This document shows positions 10,067 through 20,101 of a stretch of 64,000 nt of DNA, piece after piece. Origin of the DNA: Streptomyces sp. DHE7-1. GTDB taxonomy: Bacteria; Actinomycetota; Actinomycetes; Streptomycetales; Streptomycetaceae. The stretch covers positions 2,294,001 through 2,358,000 of the forward strand of contig JACJDG010000003.1 of NCBI GenBank assembly GCA_016432725.1, in the 5' to 3' direction. The notes below the pieces were generated by a model. That model did no database searches, was not told the DNA's origin, and worked only from the letters and a program-made list of their open reading frames with translations. The translations under genes were made by a program, and so were the position numbers. Numbering within the stretch: the first letter of the stretch is position 1; every line of letters begins with the position of its first letter.

Positions 10067-11092
10067 ATGACGCGAATCGATGACAACCCTGCCGGCGGAC
10101 GCTCCGCCGTGACCGTGCGGGGACTGGTCAAGCACTACGGCGAGACCAAGGCCCTGGACGGGGTCGACCTGGATGTCCGGCCGGGCACCGTGATGGGGGT
10201 CCTCGGGCCGAACGGCGCCGGGAAGACCACCCTGGTACGGATCCTGTCCACCCTGATCACGCCGGACGCCGGAGAGGCCGTCGTGGCCGGCTACGACGTC
10301 GTACGGCAACCCCGGCAGCTGCGGCGGGTGATCGGGCTGACCGGACAGTACGCCTCCGTGGACGAGAAGCTCCCGGGCTGGGAGAACCTGTACCTGATCG
10401 GACGGCTGCTGGACCTGTCCCGCAAGGACGCCCGGGCCCGGGCCGACGAGCTGCTGGAGCGGTTCTCGCTGACGGAGGCCGCGCGGCGGCCCGCGGGGAC
10501 CTACTCCGGCGGTATGCGGCGGCGGCTGGACCTCGCCGCCTCGATGATCGGCCGGCCCGCCGTGCTCTTCCTGGACGAGCCGACCACCGGCCTGGACCCG
10601 CGCACCCGCAACGAGGTGTGGGACGAGGTCAAGGCCATGGTCGGGGACGGGGTCACCGTCCTGCTGACCACCCAGTACATGGAGGAGGCCGAGCAGCTCG
10701 CCTCCGAGCTGACCGTGGTGGACCGCGGGAAGGTCATCGCGAGGGGCGGCATCGAGGAGCTGAAGGCCCGGGTCGGCGGGCGCTCGCTGCGGGTGCGGCC
10801 GGTGGACCCGCTGCAACTGCGGCCGCTGGCCGACATGCTGGACGAGCTGGGCATCACCGGCCTCGCCGGCACCACCGTCGACGGCGAGACCGGCACGCTG
10901 CTGGTGCCGATCCTCAGCGACGAGCAGCTCACCGCGGTGGTCGGCGCGGTCACCGCGCGCGGCATCACCATCTCCTCCATCACCACCGAACTGCCCAGCC
11001 TGGACGAGGTGTTCCTCTCCCTCACCGGCCACCGCGCCAGTGCCCCGCAGGACACCACGCCCGCCGACGCCCTCGAGGAGGCCGCCGCATGA
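10067..11092 (+). CDS. ABC transporter ATP-binding protein, DrrA-like
   Basis: 341 residues from ATG 10067. Walker A GPNGAGKTT, Q-loop GLTGQYASVDEKLPGWENL, signature YSGGMRRRLDLAASM, Walker B VLFLDEPTTGLDPRTR and switch His replaced by Gln in LLTTQYMEEAEQ, as in daunorubicin-resistance DrrA proteins. The C-terminal 100 residues are the usual DrrA extension (LPSLDEVFLSLTG). An earlier in-frame GTG at 10037 exists; neither has a convincing ribosome-binding site, so the start is a family-based choice. It overlaps the permease start by ATGA, so both are made together. Likely exports a drug-like or lipid substrate. Confidence 0.9.
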   Translation: MTRIDDNPAGGRSAVTVRGLVKHYGETKALDGVDLDVRPGTVMGVLGPNGAGKTTLVRILSTLITPDAGEAVVAGYDVVRQPRQLRRVIGLTGQYASVDEKLPGWENLYLIGRLLDLSRKDARARADELLERFSLTEAARRPAGTYSGGMRRRLDLAASMIGRPAVLFLDEPTTGLDPRTRNEVWDEVKAMVGDGVTVLLTTQYMEEAEQLASELTVVDRGKVIARGGIEELKARVGGRSLRVRPVDPLQLRPLADMLDELGITGLAGTTVDGETGTLLVPILSDEQLTAVVGAVTARGITISSITTELPSLDEVFLSLTGHRASAPQDTTPADALEEAAA

Positions 11093-11963
11093 GCGCCCAC
11101 CCGTCTCCCACCGCCACCCTGGACGAGGCGCCCCGCGCCACCCCTGCGCACACCCTGACGAAGCCGGCCCGGCTCGATGGCGACACCCCGATCCCGGTCC
11201 GCGCGCACCTGCGGCACACCGGTGCGCTCATCCGCCGCAACCTGCTGTGGATCCGGCAGGACCCGGAGTCGATGTTCGACGCCGTCCTGTTCCCGGTGAT
11301 CTTCACCCTGCTGTTCGTCTACGTCTTCGGCGGCTCGATCGGCAAGTCCCTGGGCGGCGGTCAGGACCAGTACGTCCAGTACGTCGTGCCGGGCCTGATG
11401 GCCATGATGGGCATGAACATGGCCCAGGGGTGGGCACCGGCTTCAACCAGGACTTCAACTCCGGTGTCATGGACCGGTTCCGGTCCCTGCCCATCGGACG
11501 CGGCTCCGTGCTCTTCGCCAAGATCGCGGTGGAGCTGATGCGGATGCTGTTCGCGACCGCGGTGCTGATGCTGGTCGCCTTCCTGGTGGGCTACGACGTC
11601 CACCACTGGGGCGGTCTGGTGGCCTCCGTGGGCCTGTCCGTGGTGTTCGGCTCGGCGCTGATGTGGGTGTTCCTCACCCTCGGCGTGGTGATGAAGAACG
11701 CGCAGTCCGTGCAGGCGATGGGCTTCCTGGTGCTGATGCCGCTGCAGTTCGGCTCCTCGATCTTCGCGCCGACCGCGTCGATGCCGGGCTGGCTGCGGAG
11801 CTTCACCGACTACAACCCGCTCTCCGCGCTGGCCGACACCGCGCGCGGCCTGATGGAGGGCGGCCCGGTGGCGCACGACCTGTGGGTGACCCTGATCTGG
11901 TCGGTGGGACTCACCGCGGTGATGGCCCCGGTCGCCATCCACAAGTTCCGCACCAAGGCCTGA
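11089..11963 (+). CDS. ABC-2 type permease, DrrB-like (frameshifted)
   Basis: Membrane partner of the preceding ATPase; start ATG 11089 overlaps its stop and GAGGAG lies nine bases upstream. Six membrane segments: the first at FDAVLFPVIFTLLFVYVFGG, the next after YVVPGLMAMMG. After MNMAQG the frame is lost near 11430 (CCAGGGGTGGGC lacks one G) and the family motif VGTGFNQDFNSGVMDRFRSLP resumes one frame over, then MQ-type ABC-2 signature FGSSIFAPTASMPGWLRSF. Restored length about 291 residues. It ends tail to tail with the AfsR-like regulator gene. Confidence 0.85.
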
Positions 11964-12017
11964 CGCCGGGCGGCGTCACACCAGGGCGGTGGCCTCCGCG
12001 AGGGAGAGGCCACCGCC
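11961..12017. terminator. Paired hairpins between convergent genes
   Basis: The palindrome TGACGCCGGGCGGCGTCA (11961-11978) contains the stop codons of both convergent genes. It is followed by a perfect 12-bp inverted repeat (arms 11985-11996 and 12006-12017) inside the last codons of the minus-strand gene. Together they could stop transcription from either side. Confidence 0.5.
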
Positions 12018-15000
12018 TTCGGCGTACGCGGCGTCGAACGCCGCCCGGTCGAGCACGGCGAGGACCGCCCCCTCGGCATGCTCGAGCGTCGCCCGCTCGA
12101 CGGTCGCCGCGACATGCCCCGGAGGGAGCAGGGCGCGCGCGGCGCCCAGGCAGCGGGCGGCGTCCGCGGCGTGGCTGCCGCCGTCCACCTCGGCGAGGGC
12201 GGCCGCCGCGATGGTCAGGTACAGGGGCTGCAGATGCGGGGCGATGGCCAGGGACAGCGGATCGCTGGAGCGCTCCAGCGCCCGCCGGATCTTGTGCACG
12301 GCCTCCTCGACCCGGCCGTCGACGATGTCCACCCAGGCCTCCTGGCCGAGGATGAGGGCGTCGAAGACGACGAAGTGCGCGATCCCGAAACCCTCGCGCA
12401 GCAGCCGCAGTTGTTCGCGGGCCTCCGCGACCCGGCCGGTCAGGCAGAGCCGGGAGGACAGGAAGAGCCGTGCCATGGGCAGCGCCTCGCTGTTGCTGCC
12501 GTCGGTGCGCTCGATGACCTCGCGCAGCAGGCGCTCGCCCTGCTCCGGCTCGCCCGTCTCCAGCAGGACGGCGCCCAGGCGGATGGCGAGCACCGACGTC
12601 TGGGCGCGGGCGCCGAGGCGCTCGGCGTGGGCGACGGCCGCCCGGAAGTCGGCGGCGGCCGCCGCGTACTCGCCCTTGCGCTCGCGCGACTCGCCGCGCG
12701 CGGAGAGCGCCTCGGCGGCGCCCCAGGAGTCCCCGAGGCGTTCGAAGATCTCCAGTGCCTCGTCGGCGTCGCGGGTGGCGTCGCCCGCCCACTCGGTGCG
12801 GTTGGCGAGGATGTTCGCGCGCATCTGCAGGGTGCCGGCCAGCTCCCACTCGAATCCGGGGGTCTCCCGGCAGGTGCGGACGCAGGAGTCGAGGATGGTG
12901 CGCAGCCGGTCCACGCCGCTGGTCAGCAGCTCGGCGAAGAACCAGAGCATGCCCGGGGCACGGCAGGTCTGCGGCATCCCGGGTTCGTAGACCCGGGTGA
13001 TGGCGCGCAGCTTCGCCTGGGCCGCCGGGGTCTGCCAGGTGTCGAGTTCCGTGTCCATGCAGGCGAGATGGGCCAGGTGCAGCCCGCGCCGGGCCTCGTC
13101 GAGCAGTTCGCCGGTGTAGGGGGGCGGGATGTCCGTGCAGCGCTGCCACACGGGGGCGGCACGGCGCACGGGCTCCTCGAACGGGTCGGGGCCCAGCACC
13201 ATCACCTCCCGGCACAGGTTGCGGGCCTCGACGCGCAGATCGCGCATCTGCCAGTACCAGACGAGGGCGTGGATGATGCAGAGCGCCTCCTGCTCGTCGC
13301 GGCCGGCGATGGCGTGCCGCAGGGCGGTGCGCACGTTCTCGTACTCGAGCTGGAGCCGGTCGACGGCGGCGCGCTGGCCGGTGCCGCGCAGCAACGGGTC
13401 GGTGGTGCGGGCGAGTTCGCGGTAGTACGTCAGATGGGCGCGTTCGGCCTCGGTTCGGCGCCCGGTCTCGTCCAGCCGCTCGGTCGCGTACTCGGCGACG
13501 GTCTCCAGCAGGCGGTAGCGCATCTGGCCGTCGGCCGAGGGGGCCGCCACCACCAGGGACTTGTCGACCAGGGAGCCGAGCGCGTCCAGGGCGAACGGGC
13601 CGCAGACGGCCTCGGCGGCGGCCAGGTCGCAGCCGCCCGCGAACACCGACAGCCGGCTGAGGACGTCGCGCTCGTCCGTGTCGAGCAGGTCCCAGGACCA
13701 GTCCACGACGGCGCGCAGGGTCTGCTGGCGGGGCAGCACGGTGCGGCTGCCGCTGGTGAGCAGCCGGAAGCGGTCGTCCAGCCGGTCCGCTATCTGGCGG
13801 GGCGTCAGCATGCGCAGCCGGGCGGCCGCCAGCTCGATGGCGAGGGGCAGGCCGTCGAGCCGCCGGCAGATCTCGGCGCACGCCTCGGGATCGTCCTCGA
13901 CCCTAAAACCGGGCCGGGCCGCCGCGCCCCGGTCGGCGAGCAGCCGCAGTGCGACCGGCTCGGGCAGCGGCTCCACGGGGCGCACCACCTCCCCCGGCAC
14001 GCCGAGCGGTTCCCGGCTGGTGGCGAGGAGGGTCAGCTCCGGGCAGTGCGCCAGCAGGCGTTCGGCGAGCTGGGCGGCGGCCTCGACGACGTGCTCGCAG
14101 TTGTCCAGGACGAGCAGCATCCGGCGCCGGGCGCAGTGTTCCACCAGCCGCTCGACCGGGTCGTCGTGCCGGTCGGCGACGGCGCGCATGCTCTCGGCGC
14201 CGGCGCCGTGCAGCACGGTCTCGCGGGCGCCGATCGCCGTCAGCACGGCCTGCGGTACGGCGTCCGGGTCGTCCACGGGCGCCAGTTCCGCCAGCCACAC
14301 CCCGTCCCGGGCGGTGTGCCGCACCGACTCGGCGGCCTCCTGGGACAGCCGGGTCTTGCCGGCCCCGCCGGGTCCGAGCAGGGTGACCAGCCGGGCGGCA
14401 CCGAGGTCGGCGCCGATGGCCGCGATGTCCGGCTCGCGGCCGACGAAGGAGGTGAGCCGGGCCGGCAGGTTGCCGAGGACGGCGGCGGGGGCGTGGGCCC
14501 GGGTTCCGGAGCGGCCGGAGCGGCGGGCGTGCCGGGTGCGGGATCCGTGGCCTCGGCGAGCAGCAGCTCACCATGGAGCGCGCGCAGTTCGGGACCGGGG
14601 TCTGAGCCGAGCCGGTCGGCGAGCAGTTGCCGTACCTCGTCGTAGGCGGCCAGTGCCTGGGCGGGGCGGCCCAGGTCCCTGAGCGCCCGCAGCCGCAGGG
14701 CCTGCAGCGGCTCGTCCAGGGGGTGGCCGTCGCACAGCGCGGCCAGCTCGGGCAGCGACCGCTCGGCGTGGCCGAGGGCGAGGGCGGCGGTGTGCCGCGC
14801 GCGCAGGGCGTCCAGGCGGCGGGTCTCCCAGCGGACCGCCTCGGCGGTGCGGTCCGGCAGGTCGGCGAGGGCGGGGCCGCGCCACAGGGCGAGCGCGTCG
14901 TCCAGGACGACGGCGGCCTTCGCCGGGTCGCCGTCGGACAGCGCGGCGAGCCCCTCGCCGGTCAGCCGGTCGAAGCGGGTGAGGTCGACGTCGTCGGGGG

Positions 15001-15280
15001 CGGCGACGAGCCGGTAGCCGCCCTCGGCGGAGGCCACGGCGCCGGCGCCGAGTGCCCTGCGCAGCCGGCCGACCAGCGCCTGCAGCGCGCCGGCCGCGTC
15101 GGCGGGCGGGTCGGCGCCCCAGACCTCGTCCACCAGGACGCCCGCCGGGACGGTCCGGCCGGCCCGCAGCGCGAGCACGCTGAGCAGGGCGCGCAGCCGC
15201 GCTCCGCCGACCGGGACGGGCGTGCCGTCGGGGCGGTGGGCCTGGGTGGTTCCGAGGAGGCGATAGCGCACGGGGTCCAT
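11976..15280 (-). CDS. AfsR/SARP-type transcriptional regulator with BTAD, NB-ARC and TPR regions (frameshifted)
   Basis: About 1101 residues. Residues 1-95 form an OmpR-like winged helix (MDPVRYRLLGTTQAHRPDG start, DEVWGADPPADAAGALQ), residues 95-245 the bacterial transcriptional activation domain (DLTRFDRL, LWRGPALADLP, AYDEVRQLLADRLGSDPGPE), then an NB-ARC/AAA ATPase with Walker A GPGGAGKTRL and Walker B MLLVLDNCEHV, then several hundred residues of helical TPR-like repeats. The frame is lost near 14489 in a C-run and resumes at AVLGNLPARLTSFVGREPD. ATG 15280 has GGAG close ahead. Such proteins usually activate antibiotic or export genes; here the only near target in sight is the convergent ABC exporter, so the regulon is unknown. 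Confidence 0.9.
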
Positions 15281-15294
15281 TCTCTCCGGAGCGC

Positions 15295-15774
15295 TCAGCG
15301 CCGGTCACCGGGTTCGCGCGGTGCGCCGTCCGGCACCTCCAGGGTGACGAGGGCGCCGTGGACCCGGCGGACCCGGTGCGGGCCCTGCGGCGGTGCGTAG
15401 TCCTCCTCCGCGAACCACTTCGGGCAGTGGTCGACGGGCTCGAGCGTCACGGAGCCGGGCACCGGCCGCGGGGAGCGTCCCGAGGGGAGGAGCGTGACCT
15501 TCCCGTAGGGCGGTGCCGTGCGCCCGAGGTCACGCAGGTCCAGGTCGACCGTGTACTCCTGGTGCACCAGGTCGATGGCGCGGACCCGGCCGGTGGTCGG
15601 GCGGGTGGTGTCCGAGTGGTTCTCCACCCAGGCCTCGGCGCCGTGGCAGTCCCCGTCGCGGAGCCGCCGTTCGTCGAGGTCGACCAGCGGCCAGTCGATC
15701 TCGTCGCCCACCGAGAAGGGCGCACCGCAGCAGCCCATCTGCCATTCCTCGTAGAACACCCTCTTCAGTGCCAT
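15295..15774 (-). CDS. Conserved streptomycete protein, DUF6578-like
   Basis: 159 residues from ATG 15774 (GGGGG directly ahead; an in-frame upstream start at 15804 would add ten non-conserved residues). Begins MALKRVFYEEWQMGCCGAPF, a hallmark I associate with a small actinobacterial domain of unknown function, with a CC pair and a mixed beta-rich body. It ends 14 bases before the AfsR-like regulator start on the same strand, so the two may be cotranscribed. No function is known. Confidence 0.6.
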   Translation of the reverse strand: MALKRVFYEEWQMGCCGAPFSVGDEIDWPLVDLDERRLRDGDCHGAEAWVENHSDTTRPTTGRVRAIDLVHQEYTVDLDLRDLGRTAPPYGKVTLLPSGRSPRPVPGSVTLEPVDHCPKWFAEEDYAPPQGPHRVRRVHGALVTLEVPDGAPREPGDRR

Positions 15775-15881
15775 TCCCCCACCATCCAGGAACCGGACGG
15801 CCACCGCTAAGCGTTTTCCCGGCGTGTCCGCCGCCCGGTACGGTCGGCCTTTCCGACCGCCCCGTCCACAGGAGCCGCCCC

Positions 15882-16682
15882 ATGACCACCGTCACCACCA
15901 GCCGTGGCGACCGCCGCGTCAGTCCCGTCTTCGTCGGCATCCTGGCCGTGACGGCGGTGACCGGCTGGGCCACCTGGACCGGCTTCGCCGAGCAGCCGGG
16001 TGTCGCGGTGTTCCTGTTCGTGACGGCGGCCTGGATCGTCTCCCTGTGCCTGCACGAGTACGCGCACGCCCGCACCGCGCTGCACTCCGGGGACATCTCG
16101 GTGGGCGAGAAGGGCTATCTCACGCTCAACCCGCTGAAGTACACGCACGCGCTGCTGAGCATCGTGCTGCCCGTGGTGTTCGTGATCATGGGCGGGATCG
16201 GTCTGCCGGGCGGCGCGGTGTTCATCGAGCGCGGCCGGATCCGGGGCCGCTGGCGGCACAGCCTGATCTCGGCGGCCGGACCGCTGACGAACGTGGTGTT
16301 CGCCGCGGTGTGCACGGCGCCCTTCTGGCTGCACGCCCTCGACGGCGTGCCCCGCGACTTCCGGTACGCGCTGGCGTTCCTCGCCCTGCTCCAGGTGACG
16401 GCGGCGATCCTGAACTTCCTGCCGGTGCCGGGCCTGGACGGCTACGGCGTGATCGAGCCGTGGCTGTCGTACAACGTGAAGCGTCAGGTGGAGCCGTTCG
16501 CTCCGTTCGGCCTGCTGTTCGTGTTCGCGCTGCTGTGGGTGCCGTCGGTGAACATCGCGTTCTTCGACGCCATCGACGCGATCCTGCGCGGCCTGGGCGT
16601 CGACGACTTCTCCCAGGCGTGCGGCCACGAGCTGTACCGCTTCTGGCGGGAGACCCCGGAGGTGTGCACGATCAGCCCGTGA
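15882..16682 (+). CDS. Site-2 protease (M50) family membrane metalloprotease
   Basis: 266 residues, start ATG 15882 with AGGAG at 15870-15874. Four to six membrane segments. The zinc site is seen as HEYAH in VSLCLHEYAHARTALHSGD, and the second ligand motif as NFLPVPGLDGYGV (NxxPxxxLDG). These two are diagnostic of M50 intramembrane proteases, which cut membrane-embedded regulators or anchors. No PDZ domain is present, so this is the minimal type. Substrate unknown. Its 3' end overlaps a convergent small membrane protein gene by 11 bases. Confidence 0.88.
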   Translation: MTTVTTSRGDRRVSPVFVGILAVTAVTGWATWTGFAEQPGVAVFLFVTAAWIVSLCLHEYAHARTALHSGDISVGEKGYLTLNPLKYTHALLSIVLPVVFVIMGGIGLPGGAVFIERGRIRGRWRHSLISAAGPLTNVVFAAVCTAPFWLHALDGVPRDFRYALAFLALLQVTAAILNFLPVPGLDGYGVIEPWLSYNVKRQVEPFAPFGLLFVFALLWVPSVNIAFFDAIDAILRGLGVDDFSQACGHELYRFWRETPEVCTISP

Positions 16683-16863
16683 CGGACTTGCCCTGCCCCG
16701 CGGCGGCGCGGCCGCGCTTGACGTAGTACCAGGTCATGTTGGACGCCAGGCCCGCGAGGAGCACCCAGACGATCCCCAGCCAGCTGCCCCGGGCGAAGGA
16801 GACGACCGCGGCGGCGACGGCGAGGACGCAGACGATCAGGGTGTAGAGGGCGATGCGGGGCAT
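16672..16863 (-). CDS. Small two-helix membrane protein
   Basis: 63 residues from ATG 16863 (CAGGAG 12 bases upstream). Two hydrophobic stretches, LYTLIVCVLAVAAAVVSF and WLGIVWVLLAGLASNMTWYY, and a basic tail KRGRAAAGQGK. Conserved-looking streptomycete protein of unknown function. Its stop overlaps the end of the M50 protease gene on the other strand. Confidence 0.6.
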   Translation of the reverse strand: MPRIALYTLIVCVLAVAAAVVSFARGSWLGIVWVLLAGLASNMTWYYVKRGRAAAGQGKSVTG

Positions 16864-16937
16864 GGGGCTGGGCTCCTGTCGGGGGACACTGCTCGGTACT
16901 GCTTCACCGACCAGTGTCCCCCATCGCCCGCTACGGC

Positions 16938-17650
16938 TCACACGTCGGTGACGCGCAGCCCGGCGTGCGCCTTGTACCGGCGGTTGACGGAGATCAGGTT
17001 CGCCACCAGCGACTCCACCTGGTGGGCGTTGCGCAGCCGCCCGGCGAAGACGCCGCGCATGCCGGGAATGCGGCCGGCGAGCGCCTGCACGGTCTCCACG
17101 TCGGCCCAGTCCTCGCCGAGCACCATCACGTCGGTGTCGATCCGCTCGATCTCCGGGTCCTGGAGCAGCACGGCCGACAGGTGGTGGAAGGCGGCGGTGA
17201 CCCGGGAGTCCGGGAGCAGCGCGGCGGCCTGCTCGGCGGCGCTGCCCTCCTCGGGCTTCAGGGCGTAGGCGCCCTTCTTGTCGAAGCCGAGCGGGTTGAC
17301 GCAGTCCACGACGAGCTTGCCGGACAGCTCCGCGCGCAGCGACTCGAGGGTCTTGCCGTGGCCCTCCCAGGGCACGGCGACGATCACGATGTCGCTGCGG
17401 CGCGCGGTCTCGGCGTTGTCGGCGCCCTCGACGCCGTTGCCCAGCTCCTCGGCGGCGGCCCGCGCGCGCTCGGCGGCCCGCGAGCCGATGATCACCTTCT
17501 GGCCGGCCATGGCGAGCCGGTGGGCGAGGCCCTTGCCCTGCGGGCCGGTGCCGCCGAGCACGCCGACGACCAGCCCGGAGACGTCGGGCAGGTCCCAGGG
17601 GTCCTTCGCGGGGCCTTGGCGGGAGTCTGTGCGCTGTCGGTAGAGGTCAT
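16938..17650 (-). CDS. npdG: NADPH-dependent F420 reductase (frameshifted near the start)
   Basis: Transfers hydride between NADPH and coenzyme F420, feeding F420-dependent oxidoreductases such as some luciferase-like enzymes. 237 residues after repair. Rossmann motif VGVLGGTGPQGKGLAHRLA, NADP-phosphate contact IIGSRAAERA, then IVIVAVPWEGH, VVDCVNPLGFD and RNAHQVESLVANLISVNRRYK at the end. The start ATG 17650 reads MTSTDSAQTPAKAP, then one base is missing in a C-run near 17613 before AKDPWDLPDVSG. Single gene, facing the next locus. Confidence 0.9.
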
Positions 17651-17791
17651 GGGCCGACTCTACGTCCGCGGGGGTGGCGGCAGCGGGTCGGGTGAGCCCG
17701 GAAAGGGTGCCCGGCCGCGCTGTCCCCGGGTCGGGCGAATTCGGCGTGAACTCCGCGCCACGGACGATCGGTTGCGGCAGGATGCGGCCGC

Positions 17792-18384
17792 ATGGACGCC
17801 GTACGTGTCGCGTTGCTGCGGGAAGTGCTCGCCGGGACCGAGTGGCTGGGGGCCACCCGGCGGTTCGCGGGGGTGCTGCGGGGGTCGGTGGTGTCGCACG
17901 GGGCGGGCTGCTGCTGGTGGGCACGCCCGAGTACGAGCCCTGGCACCTGGCCGCGCACCTGGTGGACGAGGCCGCCTGGTCGGGCACCCCCGAGCTGGCG
18001 CCCACGCTGGTGCGGCACGGGGCGCGCCCCGCCGATCCCGCGCACCTGGCCGTCGGGCCCGGCCGGATCGAGGCGGCGCGGCGCGGTGAGACCCTGCTCG
18101 TCGTCGCCCCCGAGGAGCCGGCGGAGCTGCTGGAGCGGGTGCACGGGGCCCGCCGGGCCGGGGTGACGGTGCTGGCGCTGGGCGCGGGCGGCGGCGAGCT
18201 GGCCGCGATGGCCCACGACGCGCTGGCCGTGCCCGAGGGCGCGGAGCTGGACCTGGACAGCGTGCAGCACCTGGTCAGCGCGGCGGCCGGCGAGAACAGC
18301 TCACCGCGGGCCCGGCGGGGGTTCCGGGACCGCCTGTCCCGGCTCGCGGACGTCCTGACGGCGCCGCCCGCCGCCCCCTGGTGA
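17792..18384 (+). CDS. Conserved hypothetical protein (frameshifted)
   Basis: About 197 residues after repair. The N-terminus MDAVRVALLREVLAGTEWLG is in one frame; near 17905, in a GGGGCGGGC run, the frame moves by one and continues GLLLVGTPEYEPWHLAAHLV through LVVAPEEPAELLERVHGARR and VLALGAGGGELAAMAHDAL. The alternation of beta-strand and helix (LLLVG, TLLVVAP, VTVLALG) suggests a Rossmann or SIS-like fold, but I cannot name the family. Start ATG 17792 with AGGA 11 bases ahead. Confidence 0.6.
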
Positions 18385-18463
18385 CCCGCCGCTCCCCGGT
18401 GCGGGGTGCCGGGCCCGCGGAAAACCGGTTGCCCGCCGGACCGGCCCGGCGCAGCATGCCCGG

Positions 18464-19741
18464 GTGGCCCATGCTCTCCTCCCCGATCTCGCCCCCTGGA
18501 AGGCCTCCGCCGACTTCCGCAGACTCTGGGCCTCCGGCCTGATCAGCAACTTCGGCAGCTTCCTCACTTTCGTGGCACTCCCCGTCCAGCTCAAGGAGCT
18601 CACCGGCTCCGCCGCGGCCGTCGGTGCGATCGGCGCCGTGGAACTGGTGCCGCTGATCGTCTTCGGCCTGTACGGCGGCGCCCTCGCCGACGCCGTCGAC
18701 AAGCGCCGGCTGATCGTGTGGACGGAGGCCGGTCAGGGCCTGCTGAGTGCCGCCCTGCTCGTCGACGCGCTCCTGCCGCGCCCGGCGGTCTGGCCGCTCT
18801 ACCTGGTCGCCGCCCTCTCCTCCGCGCTGGTCTCCGTCCAGCGGCCGGCCCTGGACTCGCTGCTCCCGCGGATCGTCGCCCACGACCACCTCCCGGCCGC
18901 GGCCTCCCTGAACTCCCTGCGCTGGACGGTCGGCGGAGTGGCCGGTCCCGCGGTCGCGGGCGTGGTCGTCGCCTACGCGGGCCTCGGCTGGGCGTACGCC
19001 GCCGACCTGCTGACCTTCGCCGTGTCGCTGGTGTTCGTCACCCGCATCGCCCCCTCCCCCGCCTCGCACGAGGCGGCGAAGCCGGACCTGCGGGCCGTCG
19101 CGGAGGGTGCCCGCTACGCCTGGGGACGCAAGGAACTGCTGGGCACGTACGCGGTCGACCTCGCGGCGATGTTCCTGGCCATGCCGCTGGCCGTACTGCC
19201 GTTCCTGGCCGACGAACTGCACGCCGAGTGGTCGCTCGGCCTGATGTACGCGGCCTTCCCGCTGGGGGCGCTGATCGTCGGCCTGACCAGCGGCTGGACC
19301 TCACGGGTGCACCGGCACGGCCGGATGGTGGTGCTGGCGGCCGCGCTGTGGGGCCTGGCGGTCGCGGCGGCCGGAGTGGCCGGCGAGGTCTGGCTGGTGC
19401 TGCTCCTGCTGACCGTCGCGGGCGGCTGCGACATGGTCAGCGGGGTGTTCCGGGGCGCGATGTGGAACCAGACGATCCCGGACGAGCTGCGCGGCCGGCT
19501 GGCCGGCATCGAGCTGCTGTCGTACTCGGTGGGCCCGCAGCTCGGGCAGGTCCGCTCCGGCGGCGTCGCGGCGTGGGCGGGCGTACGGACGTCCGTCTGG
19601 TCGGGCGGGGTGCTGTGCGTGGGCGCGATGGGGCTGCTGGCCCTGTGCCTGCCGGGGCTGATGACGTACGACGCGCGGACCAGCGAGCACGCGGTGCGGC
19701 TGCGCGAGCAGCGCGCCGCCACCGCGTCCGCGCCGGTGTGA
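18464..19741 (+). CDS. MFS transporter, EntS/MFS_3 type
   Basis: 425 residues, twelve helices. Begins FRRLWASGLISNFGSFLTFV, the start motif of the EntS/MefA-like group that exports siderophores or macrolides; motif A appears as GGALADAVDKRRLIV. GTG 18464 is the best in-frame start although no strong ribosome-binding site is visible. Transcribed toward a convergent small gene. Substrate unknown. Confidence 0.82.
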   Translation: MAHALLPDLAPWKASADFRRLWASGLISNFGSFLTFVALPVQLKELTGSAAAVGAIGAVELVPLIVFGLYGGALADAVDKRRLIVWTEAGQGLLSAALLVDALLPRPAVWPLYLVAALSSALVSVQRPALDSLLPRIVAHDHLPAAASLNSLRWTVGGVAGPAVAGVVVAYAGLGWAYAADLLTFAVSLVFVTRIAPSPASHEAAKPDLRAVAEGARYAWGRKELLGTYAVDLAAMFLAMPLAVLPFLADELHAEWSLGLMYAAFPLGALIVGLTSGWTSRVHRHGRMVVLAAALWGLAVAAAGVAGEVWLVLLLLTVAGGCDMVSGVFRGAMWNQTIPDELRGRLAGIELLSYSVGPQLGQVRSGGVAAWAGVRTSVWSGGVLCVGAMGLLALCLPGLMTYDARTSEHAVRLREQRAATASAPV

Positions 19742-19744
19742 GTC

Positions 19745-19981
19745 TCAGTCCTCGCCGGTGTCCCGGCCGCCCGCCTGGGCGTCGTGCCAGCGGGGGTCGG
19801 TCTCCCATTCGAGGTTGCGCTCCTGCGCGGTCTCCATCGCGTGCTGCGCCTCCTGCGGGCTGGCGTACGGGCCGAAGCGGTCCTTGCCCGGGCAGTCCGG
19901 GCCCTCCTCGACCTTCTTGTGCTCCAGGCAGTAGTACCACTCACCCGGCTTGCCGGCGGTGCGCTTCTTGAACAAGGCCAT
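19745..19981 (-). CDS. Small conserved actinobacterial protein
   Basis: 78 residues, start ATG 19981 with AGAGGAG ten bases upstream. Sequence MALFKKRTAGKPGEWYYCLE then CLEHKKVEEGPDCPGKDRFG with two Cys, and SPQEAQHAMETAQERNLEWE. Charged, soluble; strongly conserved-looking across streptomycetes. Function unknown. Confidence 0.7.
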   Translation of the reverse strand: MALFKKRTAGKPGEWYYCLEHKKVEEGPDCPGKDRFGPYASPQEAQHAMETAQERNLEWETDPRWHDAQAGGRDTGED

Positions 19982-20101
19982 GGACAGCTCCTCTCGCCAC
20001 GCACATATTCCCCCATGGCCGCTGGTTAGGCGCTTTCGTGCGGACCGGGCCGGACCCTGGGACCCGGCGCGGTCCACACGGGAGGGCCTAAACTCGCTGC
20101 C

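Noticed and set aside
12078..14645. An 855-codon plus-strand frame opposite the AfsR-like regulator
   Set aside because: Mirror of the regulator's codon bias; no recognisable domain or ribosome-binding site, and the regulator's motifs are on the other strand.
10067..15280. A secondary-metabolite gene cluster around the exporter and AfsR-like regulator
   Set aside because: No biosynthetic enzymes flank them; neighbours are panB, a DUF protein and an M50 protease.
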